64,000 bases of DNA from VYFG01 sp965204165 (GTDB lineage: Bacteria > Pseudomonadota > Gammaproteobacteria > Arenicellales > Poriferihabitantaceae), in the NCBI GenBank assembly GCA_965204165.1, contig OZ241969.1, positions 3,534,001-3,598,000 of the forward strand, in the 5' to 3' direction. Below are positions 32,451-40,627 of the stretch, piece by piece. The notes beneath the pieces were generated by a model. That model was given only the letters and a program-made list of their open reading frames with translations. It had not been told where the DNA came from and did no database searches. Made by a program: the position numbers and the translations under genes. Each line of letters opens with the position of its first letter. Position 1 is the first letter of the stretch.

Positions 32451-34451
32451 TCAGCTGTCCGGCAACAGCCGCTCGAGCGCCCTTCTCACCCGGTCCGCCG
32501 TCAGGTCGAAGTGAGCGAATACATCGGCGGCCGGCGCCGACGCGCCGAAGGTGGTGATGCCGATGACCTCCCCTTCGCTGCCGACATACTTCCACCAGCC
32601 GTCCGTCACGCCGGCTTCCACCGCGATGCGCCGGCGCACGCCTGCCGGCAGCACCGACTCGCGATAGTCCGGATCCTGGGCATCGAACCGGTCCGTGCTG
32701 GGCATGGAGACCACCCTGATGCCGCGATGGGCCAGGGCTTCCGCCGCGTCCACGGCGATTTCCACTTCCGATCCCGTTGCGATCACGATGGCCTCGGGCT
32801 CGCCGTCACAATCACGCAAGACATACCCGCCCCGTGCAATGGCATCGATCTGGTCCGGATCGCGCTCCTGATGCCTCAGGTTCTGCCGGGAAAATATCAG
32901 GCTGAACGGCTGGTCCACCGATTGCATGGCCTGCTGCCACGCAACCGCGGATTCCACTGTGTCGCAGGGCCGCCATACCGACATCCCGGGAATCATCCGC
33001 AGGGTCGCGGCCTGCTCGACCGGCTGATGGGTGGGGCCATCCTCCCCTACGCCGATGGAATCGTGGGTGAACAGGAAGACACTCGGTATGCGCATCAGAG
33101 TGGCCATCCTGAGCGCGTTGCGGGCGTATTCGGAAAATATGAGAAATGTCGCGCCATAGCCGCGAAAGCCGCCGTGCAGCACGAGGCCGTTCACCATGGC
33201 CGACATGCCGAACTCCCGCACGCCGAAATAGACGTAATTGCCGTCCGCGGACTCGCGGACGTCCCTGGAGCCGGACCAGATGCTGTAGTTGGATCCGGCC
33301 AGGTCGGCAGAACCCCCGATCAGTTCCGGCAACAGCGGACCGAATGCGTTGAGGGCATTCAGTGATGCCTTCCGGGAGGCAATGGATTCCGCCTTCTCAC
33401 TGATGCCGGATATGATCCCCCGGGTCTGTTCCTCCCAGTCCGCGGGCATTCCCCGGGCCAGTCTCCGATCCAGTTCCGCGGCCTCCGCCGGGTACGCCGC
33501 GGCATAGGCTTCCATCCCCGCCCGCCAGGCACGCTCCAGTTCCGCCCCCTGGTCACGCGCATCCCATGACTCGGCAATGGCATCGGGAACGACGAACGGC
33601 GGATGTTCCCAATCAAGGGCAATCCGCGCCGCGGCAACCTCGTCATCCCCCAGGGGAGCCCCGTGGCACTCCTCCTTGCCCTGCTTGTTCGGGGCGCCGT
33701 AACCGATGATGGTCCGGCAACAGATCAGGCTGGGGCGCGCGCCGTCCGCCAGCGCCGTGTCGATGGCATTGCGGACGGCATCGGGGTCATGGCCGTCCAC
33801 GTCGGGGATCACCTGCCAGCCATAGGCCTGGAACCGTCCGGCCGTGTCATCGGTGAACCAGCCCGCCACTTCACCGTCGATGGAAATGCCGTTGTCATCG
33901 TAGAAGGCGATCAGCTTGCCGAGACCCTGGGTTCCGGCCAGCGAGCAGGCCTCATGGGATATTCCCTCCATCAGGCATCCGTCGCCGAGAAACACCCAGG
34001 TCCGGTGATCGATGATTTCATGTCCGGGGCGGTTGAACTGCGCGCCCAGGGTCCGTTCCGCAATCGCCATGCCCACCGCGTTGGCCAGGCCCTGGCCCAG
34101 GGGGCCGGTAGTGGTCTCCACTCCGGGCGTGTCGCCGTATTCGGGGTGTCCCGGGGTCCTGGAATGCAGTTGGCGGAAATTCCGCAACTCGTCCAATGGC
34201 AGGTCATACCCCGTCAGGTGCAACAGGGAATACTGCAGCATGGAACCATGGCCGTTGGACAGGACGAACCGGTCCCTGTCGGGCCATTCCGGGTTGGCCG
34301 GATTATGCCGATGGAAATCGTTCCACAGCACCTCGGCGATGTCCGCCATCCCCATGGGGGCGCCGGGATGGCCGCTCTTGGCCCTCTGCACCGCGTCCAT
34401 GCTGAGGGCGCGAATGGCGTTTGCCCTTTCCCGCCGGCTAACGTCAGGCAT
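32451..34451 (-). CDS. tkt: Transketolase
   Basis: A 666-residue transketolase using thiamine diphosphate. Motifs are SGHPGAPMGMADIAEVLW near 26, the thiamine-binding FLGDGCLMEGISHEACSLAGTQGLGKLIAFYDDNGISIDG near 150-190, and THDSIGVGEDGPTHQPVEQ near 470. It moves two-carbon units between sugar phosphates in the pentose-phosphate and Calvin cycles. It is the first gene of the tkt-pgk-fba group. Upstream lie a palindrome (34571-34590) and a terminator of the preceding transcript. Confidence 0.95.
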   Translation of the reverse strand: MPDVSRRERANAIRALSMDAVQRAKSGHPGAPMGMADIAEVLWNDFHRHNPANPEWPDRDRFVLSNGHGSMLQYSLLHLTGYDLPLDELRNFRQLHSRTPGHPEYGDTPGVETTTGPLGQGLANAVGMAIAERTLGAQFNRPGHEIIDHRTWVFLGDGCLMEGISHEACSLAGTQGLGKLIAFYDDNGISIDGEVAGWFTDDTAGRFQAYGWQVIPDVDGHDPDAVRNAIDTALADGARPSLICCRTIIGYGAPNKQGKEECHGAPLGDDEVAAARIALDWEHPPFVVPDAIAESWDARDQGAELERAWRAGMEAYAAAYPAEAAELDRRLARGMPADWEEQTRGIISGISEKAESIASRKASLNALNAFGPLLPELIGGSADLAGSNYSIWSGSRDVRESADGNYVYFGVREFGMSAMVNGLVLHGGFRGYGATFLIFSEYARNALRMATLMRIPSVFLFTHDSIGVGEDGPTHQPVEQAATLRMIPGMSVWRPCDTVESAVAWQQAMQSVDQPFSLIFSRQNLRHQERDPDQIDAIARGGYVLRDCDGEPEAIVIATGSEVEIAVDAAEALAHRGIRVVSMPSTDRFDAQDPDYRESVLPAGVRRRIAVEAGVTDGWWKYVGSEGEVIGITTFGASAPAADVFAHFDLTADRVRRALERLLPDS

Positions 34452-34516
34452 TCTTCAAATTCCGGTTGTTCTGGATCACTGCCCGCACACCGCGAGCCAG
34501 CGGTGCGCGGGGACGT

Positions 34517-34535
34517 AAAAAACCGGCTGTGCCGG
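34517..34535 (-). terminator. Rho-independent terminator after the IMPase gene
   Basis: On the minus strand, CCGGC-ACA-GCCGG is followed directly by six T residues (34522-34517). It lies about 90 bases past the IMPase-like stop and before the tkt start, so it isolates tkt from the Chp/IMPase transcript. Confidence 0.75.
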
Positions 34536-34570
34536 CCCGGGGCAAACATAACAGATGACGGGGCGGACAG

Positions 34571-34590
34571 GGAATCAATCTATTGATTCC
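34571..34590. promoter_or_regulatory. Palindrome upstream of tkt
   Basis: A perfect inverted repeat of 9-bp arms (GGAATCAAT / ATTGATTCC) with a 2-nt centre. It lies 120 bases upstream of the tkt start and 32 beyond the IMPase stop, on the far side of the terminator from tkt. It has no T-run, so it looks more like an operator than a terminator; a hairpin aiding 3'-end stability is an alternative. Confidence 0.45.
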
Positions 34591-34622
34591 TGTCATAAAC
34601 AATGATTACCGATGGCACCCGG

Positions 34623-35456
34623 TCAGGCGGGGGTGTCCGAGTCGAACCGGTTGATGTTGATCCAGGCGCTCCACTGTGCCAGCAGCGCCGAACTGGAAGC
34701 GGCCACAACGGACCGCTTCTTAAGGCTGCCGCAGTCCAAAGGAGCGCCCGACAGCGTCGTGGCGGCCCCCCCGGCCTCGGTGAGTATCAGATACCCCGCG
34801 GCGAAATCCCACAGTTTCTGACCTCCGTGGAGATAGAGCTGGATTCTCCCGGCGGCCAGCCAGCACCATTCCAGGACCGACGCCCCGATGTTCCGCTGGG
34901 ACCGGTAGGGAGGGGACTGCACCAGGCGTACCGCCAGTTCCCCCACCAGCCGCTTGTAGTCCACGTTCGCGATGCAGTCATCCAGCATCTGCGTTTCCAG
35001 GCAGCGAATGGCCTGCCCGTTCAGCCACGCGCCCTGACCCACACCGGCAGAGAAGCATTCCCGGCGGACCGGGTCGTACACGACGGCCAGTTGCGGGTCT
35101 CCGTCGATCACCAGGGCGACGGAAATACCGTAGCAGGGAAAGCCCGAGGCGAAATTGGTGGTACCGTCCAGCGGGTCAATGACCCAGTATCCGTTCTCGC
35201 TGGACTGGCAGATGGAGACCTGGTCCGAATGCGACATTTCCTCCCCGATGGCGCCGTAGCCGGGCCACCTGGTGTCCAGGGCACGCAGCAGGCGGTCCTG
35301 CAGATCCTGGTCCACGGAGGTGACATAGCTGCCGTCGATCTTTTCCGAAACCGCTGAACCGCCGCCCTTAAGTGCGGAAACCCCCTCCGAGACCCCCACC
35401 ACCAGGTCGCGAAGCCCGGCCAGGGACGGCAGCTGTCCGTCCGGTGTGTCAGTCAT
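34623..35456 (-). CDS. Inositol monophosphatase family protein
   Basis: A 277-residue Mg2+-dependent phosphatase of the IMPase/CysQ/FBPase superfamily. It has the GEEMSHSD metal segment near residue 70, DPLDGTTNFASGFPCYGISVAL near 95 and WDFAAGYLILTEAGGAAT near 220. Possible substrates are inositol phosphate, PAP or histidinol phosphate; the residues alone do not decide. ATG 35456 overlaps the end of the ChpC-like gene by eight bases, so it is translated with the pilus-chemotaxis operon, although the function may be unrelated. A terminator follows. Confidence 0.87.
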   Translation of the reverse strand: MTDTPDGQLPSLAGLRDLVVGVSEGVSALKGGGSAVSEKIDGSYVTSVDQDLQDRLLRALDTRWPGYGAIGEEMSHSDQVSICQSSENGYWVIDPLDGTTNFASGFPCYGISVALVIDGDPQLAVVYDPVRRECFSAGVGQGAWLNGQAIRCLETQMLDDCIANVDYKRLVGELAVRLVQSPPYRSQRNIGASVLEWCWLAAGRIQLYLHGGQKLWDFAAGYLILTEAGGAATTLSGAPLDCGSLKKRSVVAASSSALLAQWSAWININRFDSDTPA

Positions 35457-35898
35457 TGCCGGTACCCGATTCATTGCGGTTCCATGCCCTGCGGGCCAGG
35501 GCATCGATATCCGGTATTACCCCGAGACCCTCTGGCAGGGAGGCACGGGCAAGGGTCCAGGGCATCCCGGCATCCCCTTCCGCCGCCGGGAGGTCGTCCA
35601 CGTCGATCACCCGGGGCGGACCCGGGCTGGTCAGGGCCACAAACGAACGGTTTCCGGCGGATTTCATCGGCCACAGCACCACCACATGTCTGAAATCGTC
35701 GTCGTCCGCGGCGTCGCCGCCCAGGAGTTCGGATGTACGGAAAAGCGGCAGACTGAATCGGCGCCACTGGATGATGCCCGCCGCGCCCGGAATGTCCAGG
35801 GACGTGGGTGTCAGAGGCAGCCGTCCGGCAACCTGCGCCACCATGCTCACCGGCACCAGAAGCTGGAAGCCCTGGGCCGGAATGGCCAGCACCTGCAT
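35449..35898 (-). CDS. CheW-like protein at the end of the Chp operon
   Basis: A 149-residue protein with a degenerate CheW-type fold (LAIPAQGFQLLVPVSMVAQVAGRLPLTP ... WRRFSLPLFRTSELLGG). Its place just after ChpA, sharing one base with its stop codon, fits ChpC of the Pseudomonas Chp system, a second adaptor linking receptor and kinase. The match is weak in the middle, so the name chpC is not assigned. It ends eight bases inside the IMPase-like gene. Confidence 0.72.
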   Translation of the reverse strand: MQVLAIPAQGFQLLVPVSMVAQVAGRLPLTPTSLDIPGAAGIIQWRRFSLPLFRTSELLGGDAADDDDFRHVVVLWPMKSAGNRSFVALTSPGPPRVIDVDDLPAAEGDAGMPWTLARASLPEGLGVIPDIDALARRAWNRNESGTGND

Positions 35899-38800
35899 CA
35901 GTCCGGGCCTCCCCTCGAAACCACCGCATCCCGCATCAGCCGGTTCAGGGCCGCGAGATCATAGGGCCTGGTGATGCAGCCATCCGCCCCGAGCTCCAGG
36001 GCGCGCTGGCGGTACTCCTCGCCGGAGCCCGAGGTGATGACAATCATGACAGGATTGGGTTCATACGGATTCTCCCGTAACCGCTCAAGCAATTCATATC
36101 CGTTCATGCGGGGCATTTCGATGTCAACCAGTACCACATCGTAGGGGTGCTTATCCAGCATTTCCAGGGCACTGACCCCGTCGTCCGCAGTATCCACCTC
36201 GAGCCCGTCCGCCTCAAGATCCTTCTGCATCACCTTGCGGACCACCGCGGAATCATCGACCACCAGCACCCGCCTGAGATTGCCAGTCCCCGCGGCCATC
36301 CCGTCCGTCAGCGGGATTTCGGTCTCCGCACCGATCCGCTGGATGAAAGCCTCGGGATCGAGGATGAGGACGATGCTCGAGTCGGACAGCACCGTCACCC
36401 CTGAAATTTCCGGTATGGAAAGCAGCTGGGTGCCGGGATTCCGGCTGAGGATGTCAACCGAATCGATGAATTCATCCACCTCGAAAGCCGCAAGCCGGTC
36501 CACCAGGCGCACGATGACCACCAGCACGATGGACGGGTCCGCCTGATCGGCGTTGATGTCCAGCCGCTCCTGGAGCAGTACAACGGGTACCCGCACCCCG
36601 TCGACCTCGACGGACCACCTGTCCCCGTCACGCTGCATTTCATCCCGGGAAATCCTCACCAGTCGCTCCACGGAACGGGACCGGAAGGCGAAACGCCATT
36701 TGCCGACCCTGACCATGAGTGCGGGTGTTACCGCCAGGGTGACCGGCAGCCGGAAATGGAAACCGACCCCCTGCCCGGGGGCATGGGTCATCTGCATGGA
36801 GCCGCCCAGATCCCGCACTGTCTGGTAGACGATATCCATGCCCACGCCCCGTCCCGCCTCCAGACTGAGTTCCTCGGAAGTACTGTAACCGGGCTGGGTG
36901 ATGATCTTGAGCACGTTTGTTTCGCTCACCTGCCCGTCGTTGTCCAGGAGTCCCAACTCCCCGGCACGGGCCGTGATCCGGTCCATCGCCAGCCCCCTGC
37001 CGTCGTCGCTGAAGCCGACCACCAGTTCCGAACCCTGCAGGGATATGCTGATGGAAATGGACCCCTCGGGGTCCTTGCCCGACCGTTGGCGTTCATCCCC
37101 TTCCTCGATTCCATGAATCACGGCATTGCGGATCATGTGTTCGAAGGGAGCCATCATCGATTCGATCACCTGGCGGTCGATCTGGATGTCACCGCCCTGG
37201 AACTCAAGGCTTGCCTCCTTGCCCGCCTTCCTGGCGGTTTCCCTTACCAGGTGCCGGAGGTGCGGGAAGTATTCCCCCAGGGTAACCATCCGCGCGCTTC
37301 TCAGGCCGCTTTGCAGGCGATCGCCGAGATTTCGCTGGTGTTCCAGCGCCGCGTCGATCCCAGCGGCCCGCCGGACCAGTTCCTGTTCCACCCTGTCGAG
37401 CTGCTCAAGCCGTCCCGACAGATCGCGGAACTGTTTCCTGAGGCGCGCATCACGGTCGGACCGTTCCGTGTCCGGGGCATCGTCCGTTCCGCCGGCACCT
37501 TCCTCCGCCCCGGGCAGGAGCCGTGTACAGACCTCCGTTTCCACCTCCCGCAGCCCGTCCCGGATCGAGACCATGCCGATCCGCAACAGCTCCAGATCCA
37601 TGCGTGTGGCGTCAAGGGAATTGTGCAGTTGCATCCGCACCAGATCCATTTCCCCGGATGCATGGGTCAGTACCGCCAGGTCGGAATGATGCGCCCCGCG
37701 GGCCACTCCAGGCACGGGATCCGCGGGCGTCGCAGCACCGAGCGCCTTGCCGCCATCGGGGGTCAAGGAACGCCAGGACCCAGGATCCGGCGCACTCCCG
37801 GCGGGTTCCTCCGGATCGTGTTGGGCCTCCTGCGGTGTCTGCGCTTCCCCGTCGGTCGGGAAATCGGAGATCCTGCGTTTCAGCCCGGGAAGGTGCGCTC
37901 CGTCCCCGGATTCCAGCAACCCCAGTTCGGCGGACAGGCCGTCATGGATCTCCTCCAGCAGACCGAGCAGTTTCGACTGGCCGGACAGGTTCTGCCCCTG
38001 GAAATTGTCCAGTAGTGTTTCCACCCGGTGAATCAGGTGGGACATCCCGTCCCTGCCGGCTGCGGCGGCGGTACCCTTCAGGGTATGGAACTCCCTGCGG
38101 ATTGCGGCCATGTTCTCCTGTTCGGGTCCACGTTCACGCCAGCGCATCAGGGACTGGTTGATCCGGCCCAGGATACCCTTGGACTCGTCCAGGAATATCT
38201 GCTGAATGTCGGCATCGATGGCCTCTTCGGCAACGTCAGCGGATTCCGGTGCGGTCCACGCCGGATCCGCATGCGTTGGCTGTCGCCCTTCTCCGGGTTC
38301 CGTCAGGCCGCCGGCCTCCGCCAGCAGCCTGTCCGCGAGTTCCCGGGAATAGCTGCCACGCGCGACGATCTCATCGCGCGCAGACCGCAGCAGCCCGAGA
38401 CCGCTCCTGAACCCTGCGCCGGCCGACTCGAGATCACCGCCGTCCACCGCATCGCGCAACGGGCCAAGGCTGCCTTCCGCGTACGCCGCAACCTCGTCGA
38501 ATCCCAGGTTGCGGCAATTGTCGCCCAGGGTGTACACGCAGTCTTCGATGTCTTCGATGATGTCCTCGACGCCCGCTTCCCCCGGCGGGCTTCCCTGCAG
38601 GGCATCCAGCGACTGTTCCAGCGTTTCGATGTGACGCCCGAATTCCTCCGTGAAGATTTCCCTCAGGTCCTGGTCCAGTATGTCGAGACCGTGCACCGCC
38701 GGACCGGCCTCGTCCGCTCCACCGGCTTCCGCATCCGACGCGGATGACGGATCCGGCAGCATTCGCCGGGCCCTGTCCAGTTTCTCCGCCGCCACGGACA

Positions 38801-40559
38801 AGAGCCCGTCCACGGCCTGTTCATCCTGCAGCAGCTGATCGGCGGCCAGATCAAGCGCGGCGGTGACGAAGGTGATGTCTTCCGGATTCATCCGTGACGC
38901 CGCGTCCGGGTCCCCGGCCACGCCGGAAAGGAGTCCCGCGGCCTGATGTGCCAACCGGGCCGCGGCGCCGAATTCCAGCACATCCAGCAGGTTCCCCGCC
39001 TGTTGCAGCAGGCCGGCTGCCGCCGCCAGTTCCTCCGCCTGATGCTGGCCGGCACCGATCCCGGCCAGGGACGCCTCGATCCCCGCCAGGTCATGGCGAA
39101 TCGCCCCCATGGCCGCCAGGCGCGCATGCCGTTGCTCGAATTCCGCCGCCCGGCGGATACAGCCGGCCTGTTCCTTTTCGGCCTCCCCGGGGATGCCGGC
39201 GCCGCGCAGTTCCCCGACGGCGCCGGTTACCGCCCGGAGCCACTCGGCGTCCACCGATTCGGGGTTCATCACGCCATGGCGCAGCAGCAGGATGGATGCC
39301 GCGACCCGGACCTCCATCGTCGAGGGGTTCTCACCGCCGTCCGGCCGGCAGGCCTCCCGGGAGGTCAGGGCGATTGCCCGGGCGAGGCCGGCTACGGCAT
39401 CCAGCCCTAGGGCATCCGCACGACTCGCCAGCTCTTCCAGTGCCTGGGCAAGATCATCGACAGCGGCCTCGCGCCCGTTGTCCGACCCTGTACCGAGGGC
39501 ACGGCCGAACAGGGTCTGCAGGCTGTCAAACCATCCATCATCGAACGACTGCTTCAGTTCCAGAAGCGCAGGGGGAATCCGGGCCAGTCCGCTGTCTTTG
39601 GGGGTTCCGACCCTGAACCAGTCATCGAGCCCAAGTCTGCCGCGGATGTCCCGGACCCGCTCCGACCCGCTCCGGTCCAGCGGTCCGAGCTCGAACAGCA
39701 TGCTCAGCAGCAGTTCATCCGGGTACCCCGCACCTTCCTCTGGGATCACCTCTTCAACGGAGCCGGACTCCGACTGCATCCTGACGATCTCCTGGTCAAG
39801 CCGGGCAAGCAGCGACTTGACCGATGCGTTCACTTCGATCTCCCCGGATGCAACGGCGTCTAGGTATCCGCCGGCGACCCACCACAACAACCGGAAGGAA
39901 TCCGATGTGCTGACACTCTGCAGCTCTTCCGTCAGATCCCGTATCCGGCCGAGCGCGGTGTTCCCCCTGCGATCATCATCAGCGGACTGTCCCGTGAGCC
40001 AGCCGAGCAGTTCCCGGCGGTGTTTCCGGCGAATCTGCGCGATCAGGCCGGATCGGACACCCTGTGGAATCTCCCTGACCGGGGTACGGGACGGGTCGGG
40101 CCCGTCCGGACCGAAACGGGCCGGATCAAGTAACGGATTGAACAGTGCGAAGCGGCTGATCGGCGGCTCGCCGAGACAATCCCTGGCCTGGTTGATCGGT
40201 TCCGCCAGTGACAACGGGGATTCCGCTGCCTGACGCGAGATTGCATCGACATAGCCATGCAGCGCTTCCATGCTCCGGCGCAGCACCAGGATGCCCCGGT
40301 ACTGTTCACGTATGCCCGGCAGATCGCCGACCTGGAGGCCAAGCTGCTCCAGCTTGCCCGCGAGTATGCCGGCCGCGTCCAGTTCCATTGCCTGCAGGAG
40401 ATCCCGGACATCCCGCAAACCGGAGACCAGTCGGTCCAGGCAACTGAAGTCGAACTCATCCTGCGCCCTGGCCACTGCGTCCATGGCCTCGCCCATGGCC
40501 TCGTCCAGGGCCTGACTGACTTGGCTGTATGCCTGTGGATTTGGTGCCGGAATACTCAC
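35898..40559 (-). CDS. chpA: ChpA/PilL-type hybrid chemotaxis kinase
   Basis: A 1553-residue hybrid histidine kinase of the type IV pilus Chp system. The N-terminal about 780 residues are helical bundles of degenerate Hpt-like domains. One canonical Hpt has EFHTLKGTAAAAG with the phospho-His near residue 822. The HATPase region has EHMIRNAVIHGIEEGDER (near 1140), DDGRGL and GRGVGMDIVYQTV. A CheW-like domain (about 1290-1420) and a receiver (LVVDDSAVVRKVM ... LVDIEMPRMNG, phospho-Asp near 1480) end it. It is shorter than Pseudomonas ChpA (about 2470). The start is GTG 40559. It should control twitching or surface sensing together with PilJ and PilG. Confidence 0.92.
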   Translation of the reverse strand: MSIPAPNPQAYSQVSQALDEAMGEAMDAVARAQDEFDFSCLDRLVSGLRDVRDLLQAMELDAAGILAGKLEQLGLQVGDLPGIREQYRGILVLRRSMEALHGYVDAISRQAAESPLSLAEPINQARDCLGEPPISRFALFNPLLDPARFGPDGPDPSRTPVREIPQGVRSGLIAQIRRKHRRELLGWLTGQSADDDRRGNTALGRIRDLTEELQSVSTSDSFRLLWWVAGGYLDAVASGEIEVNASVKSLLARLDQEIVRMQSESGSVEEVIPEEGAGYPDELLLSMLFELGPLDRSGSERVRDIRGRLGLDDWFRVGTPKDSGLARIPPALLELKQSFDDGWFDSLQTLFGRALGTGSDNGREAAVDDLAQALEELASRADALGLDAVAGLARAIALTSREACRPDGGENPSTMEVRVAASILLLRHGVMNPESVDAEWLRAVTGAVGELRGAGIPGEAEKEQAGCIRRAAEFEQRHARLAAMGAIRHDLAGIEASLAGIGAGQHQAEELAAAAGLLQQAGNLLDVLEFGAAARLAHQAAGLLSGVAGDPDAASRMNPEDITFVTAALDLAADQLLQDEQAVDGLLSVAAEKLDRARRMLPDPSSASDAEAGGADEAGPAVHGLDILDQDLREIFTEEFGRHIETLEQSLDALQGSPPGEAGVEDIIEDIEDCVYTLGDNCRNLGFDEVAAYAEGSLGPLRDAVDGGDLESAGAGFRSGLGLLRSARDEIVARGSYSRELADRLLAEAGGLTEPGEGRQPTHADPAWTAPESADVAEEAIDADIQQIFLDESKGILGRINQSLMRWRERGPEQENMAAIRREFHTLKGTAAAAGRDGMSHLIHRVETLLDNFQGQNLSGQSKLLGLLEEIHDGLSAELGLLESGDGAHLPGLKRRISDFPTDGEAQTPQEAQHDPEEPAGSAPDPGSWRSLTPDGGKALGAATPADPVPGVARGAHHSDLAVLTHASGEMDLVRMQLHNSLDATRMDLELLRIGMVSIRDGLREVETEVCTRLLPGAEEGAGGTDDAPDTERSDRDARLRKQFRDLSGRLEQLDRVEQELVRRAAGIDAALEHQRNLGDRLQSGLRSARMVTLGEYFPHLRHLVRETARKAGKEASLEFQGGDIQIDRQVIESMMAPFEHMIRNAVIHGIEEGDERQRSGKDPEGSISISISLQGSELVVGFSDDGRGLAMDRITARAGELGLLDNDGQVSETNVLKIITQPGYSTSEELSLEAGRGVGMDIVYQTVRDLGGSMQMTHAPGQGVGFHFRLPVTLAVTPALMVRVGKWRFAFRSRSVERLVRISRDEMQRDGDRWSVEVDGVRVPVVLLQERLDINADQADPSIVLVVIVRLVDRLAAFEVDEFIDSVDILSRNPGTQLLSIPEISGVTVLSDSSIVLILDPEAFIQRIGAETEIPLTDGMAAGTGNLRRVLVVDDSAVVRKVMQKDLEADGLEVDTADDGVSALEMLDKHPYDVVLVDIEMPRMNGYELLERLRENPYEPNPVMIVITSGSGEEYRQRALELGADGCITRPYDLAALNRLMRDAVVSRGGPD

Positions 40560-40627
40560 TTCAACGGATTGCGTAACCTTGGGATGGGACCGGGGGTGTA
40601 CAGGGAACGGCTGTCGGGGCGGCGGGC

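Noticed and set aside
36756..38015. Open frame of 419 codons opposite chpA
   Set aside because: It lies inside the ChpA kinase region with its conserved motifs on the minus strand; no family features.
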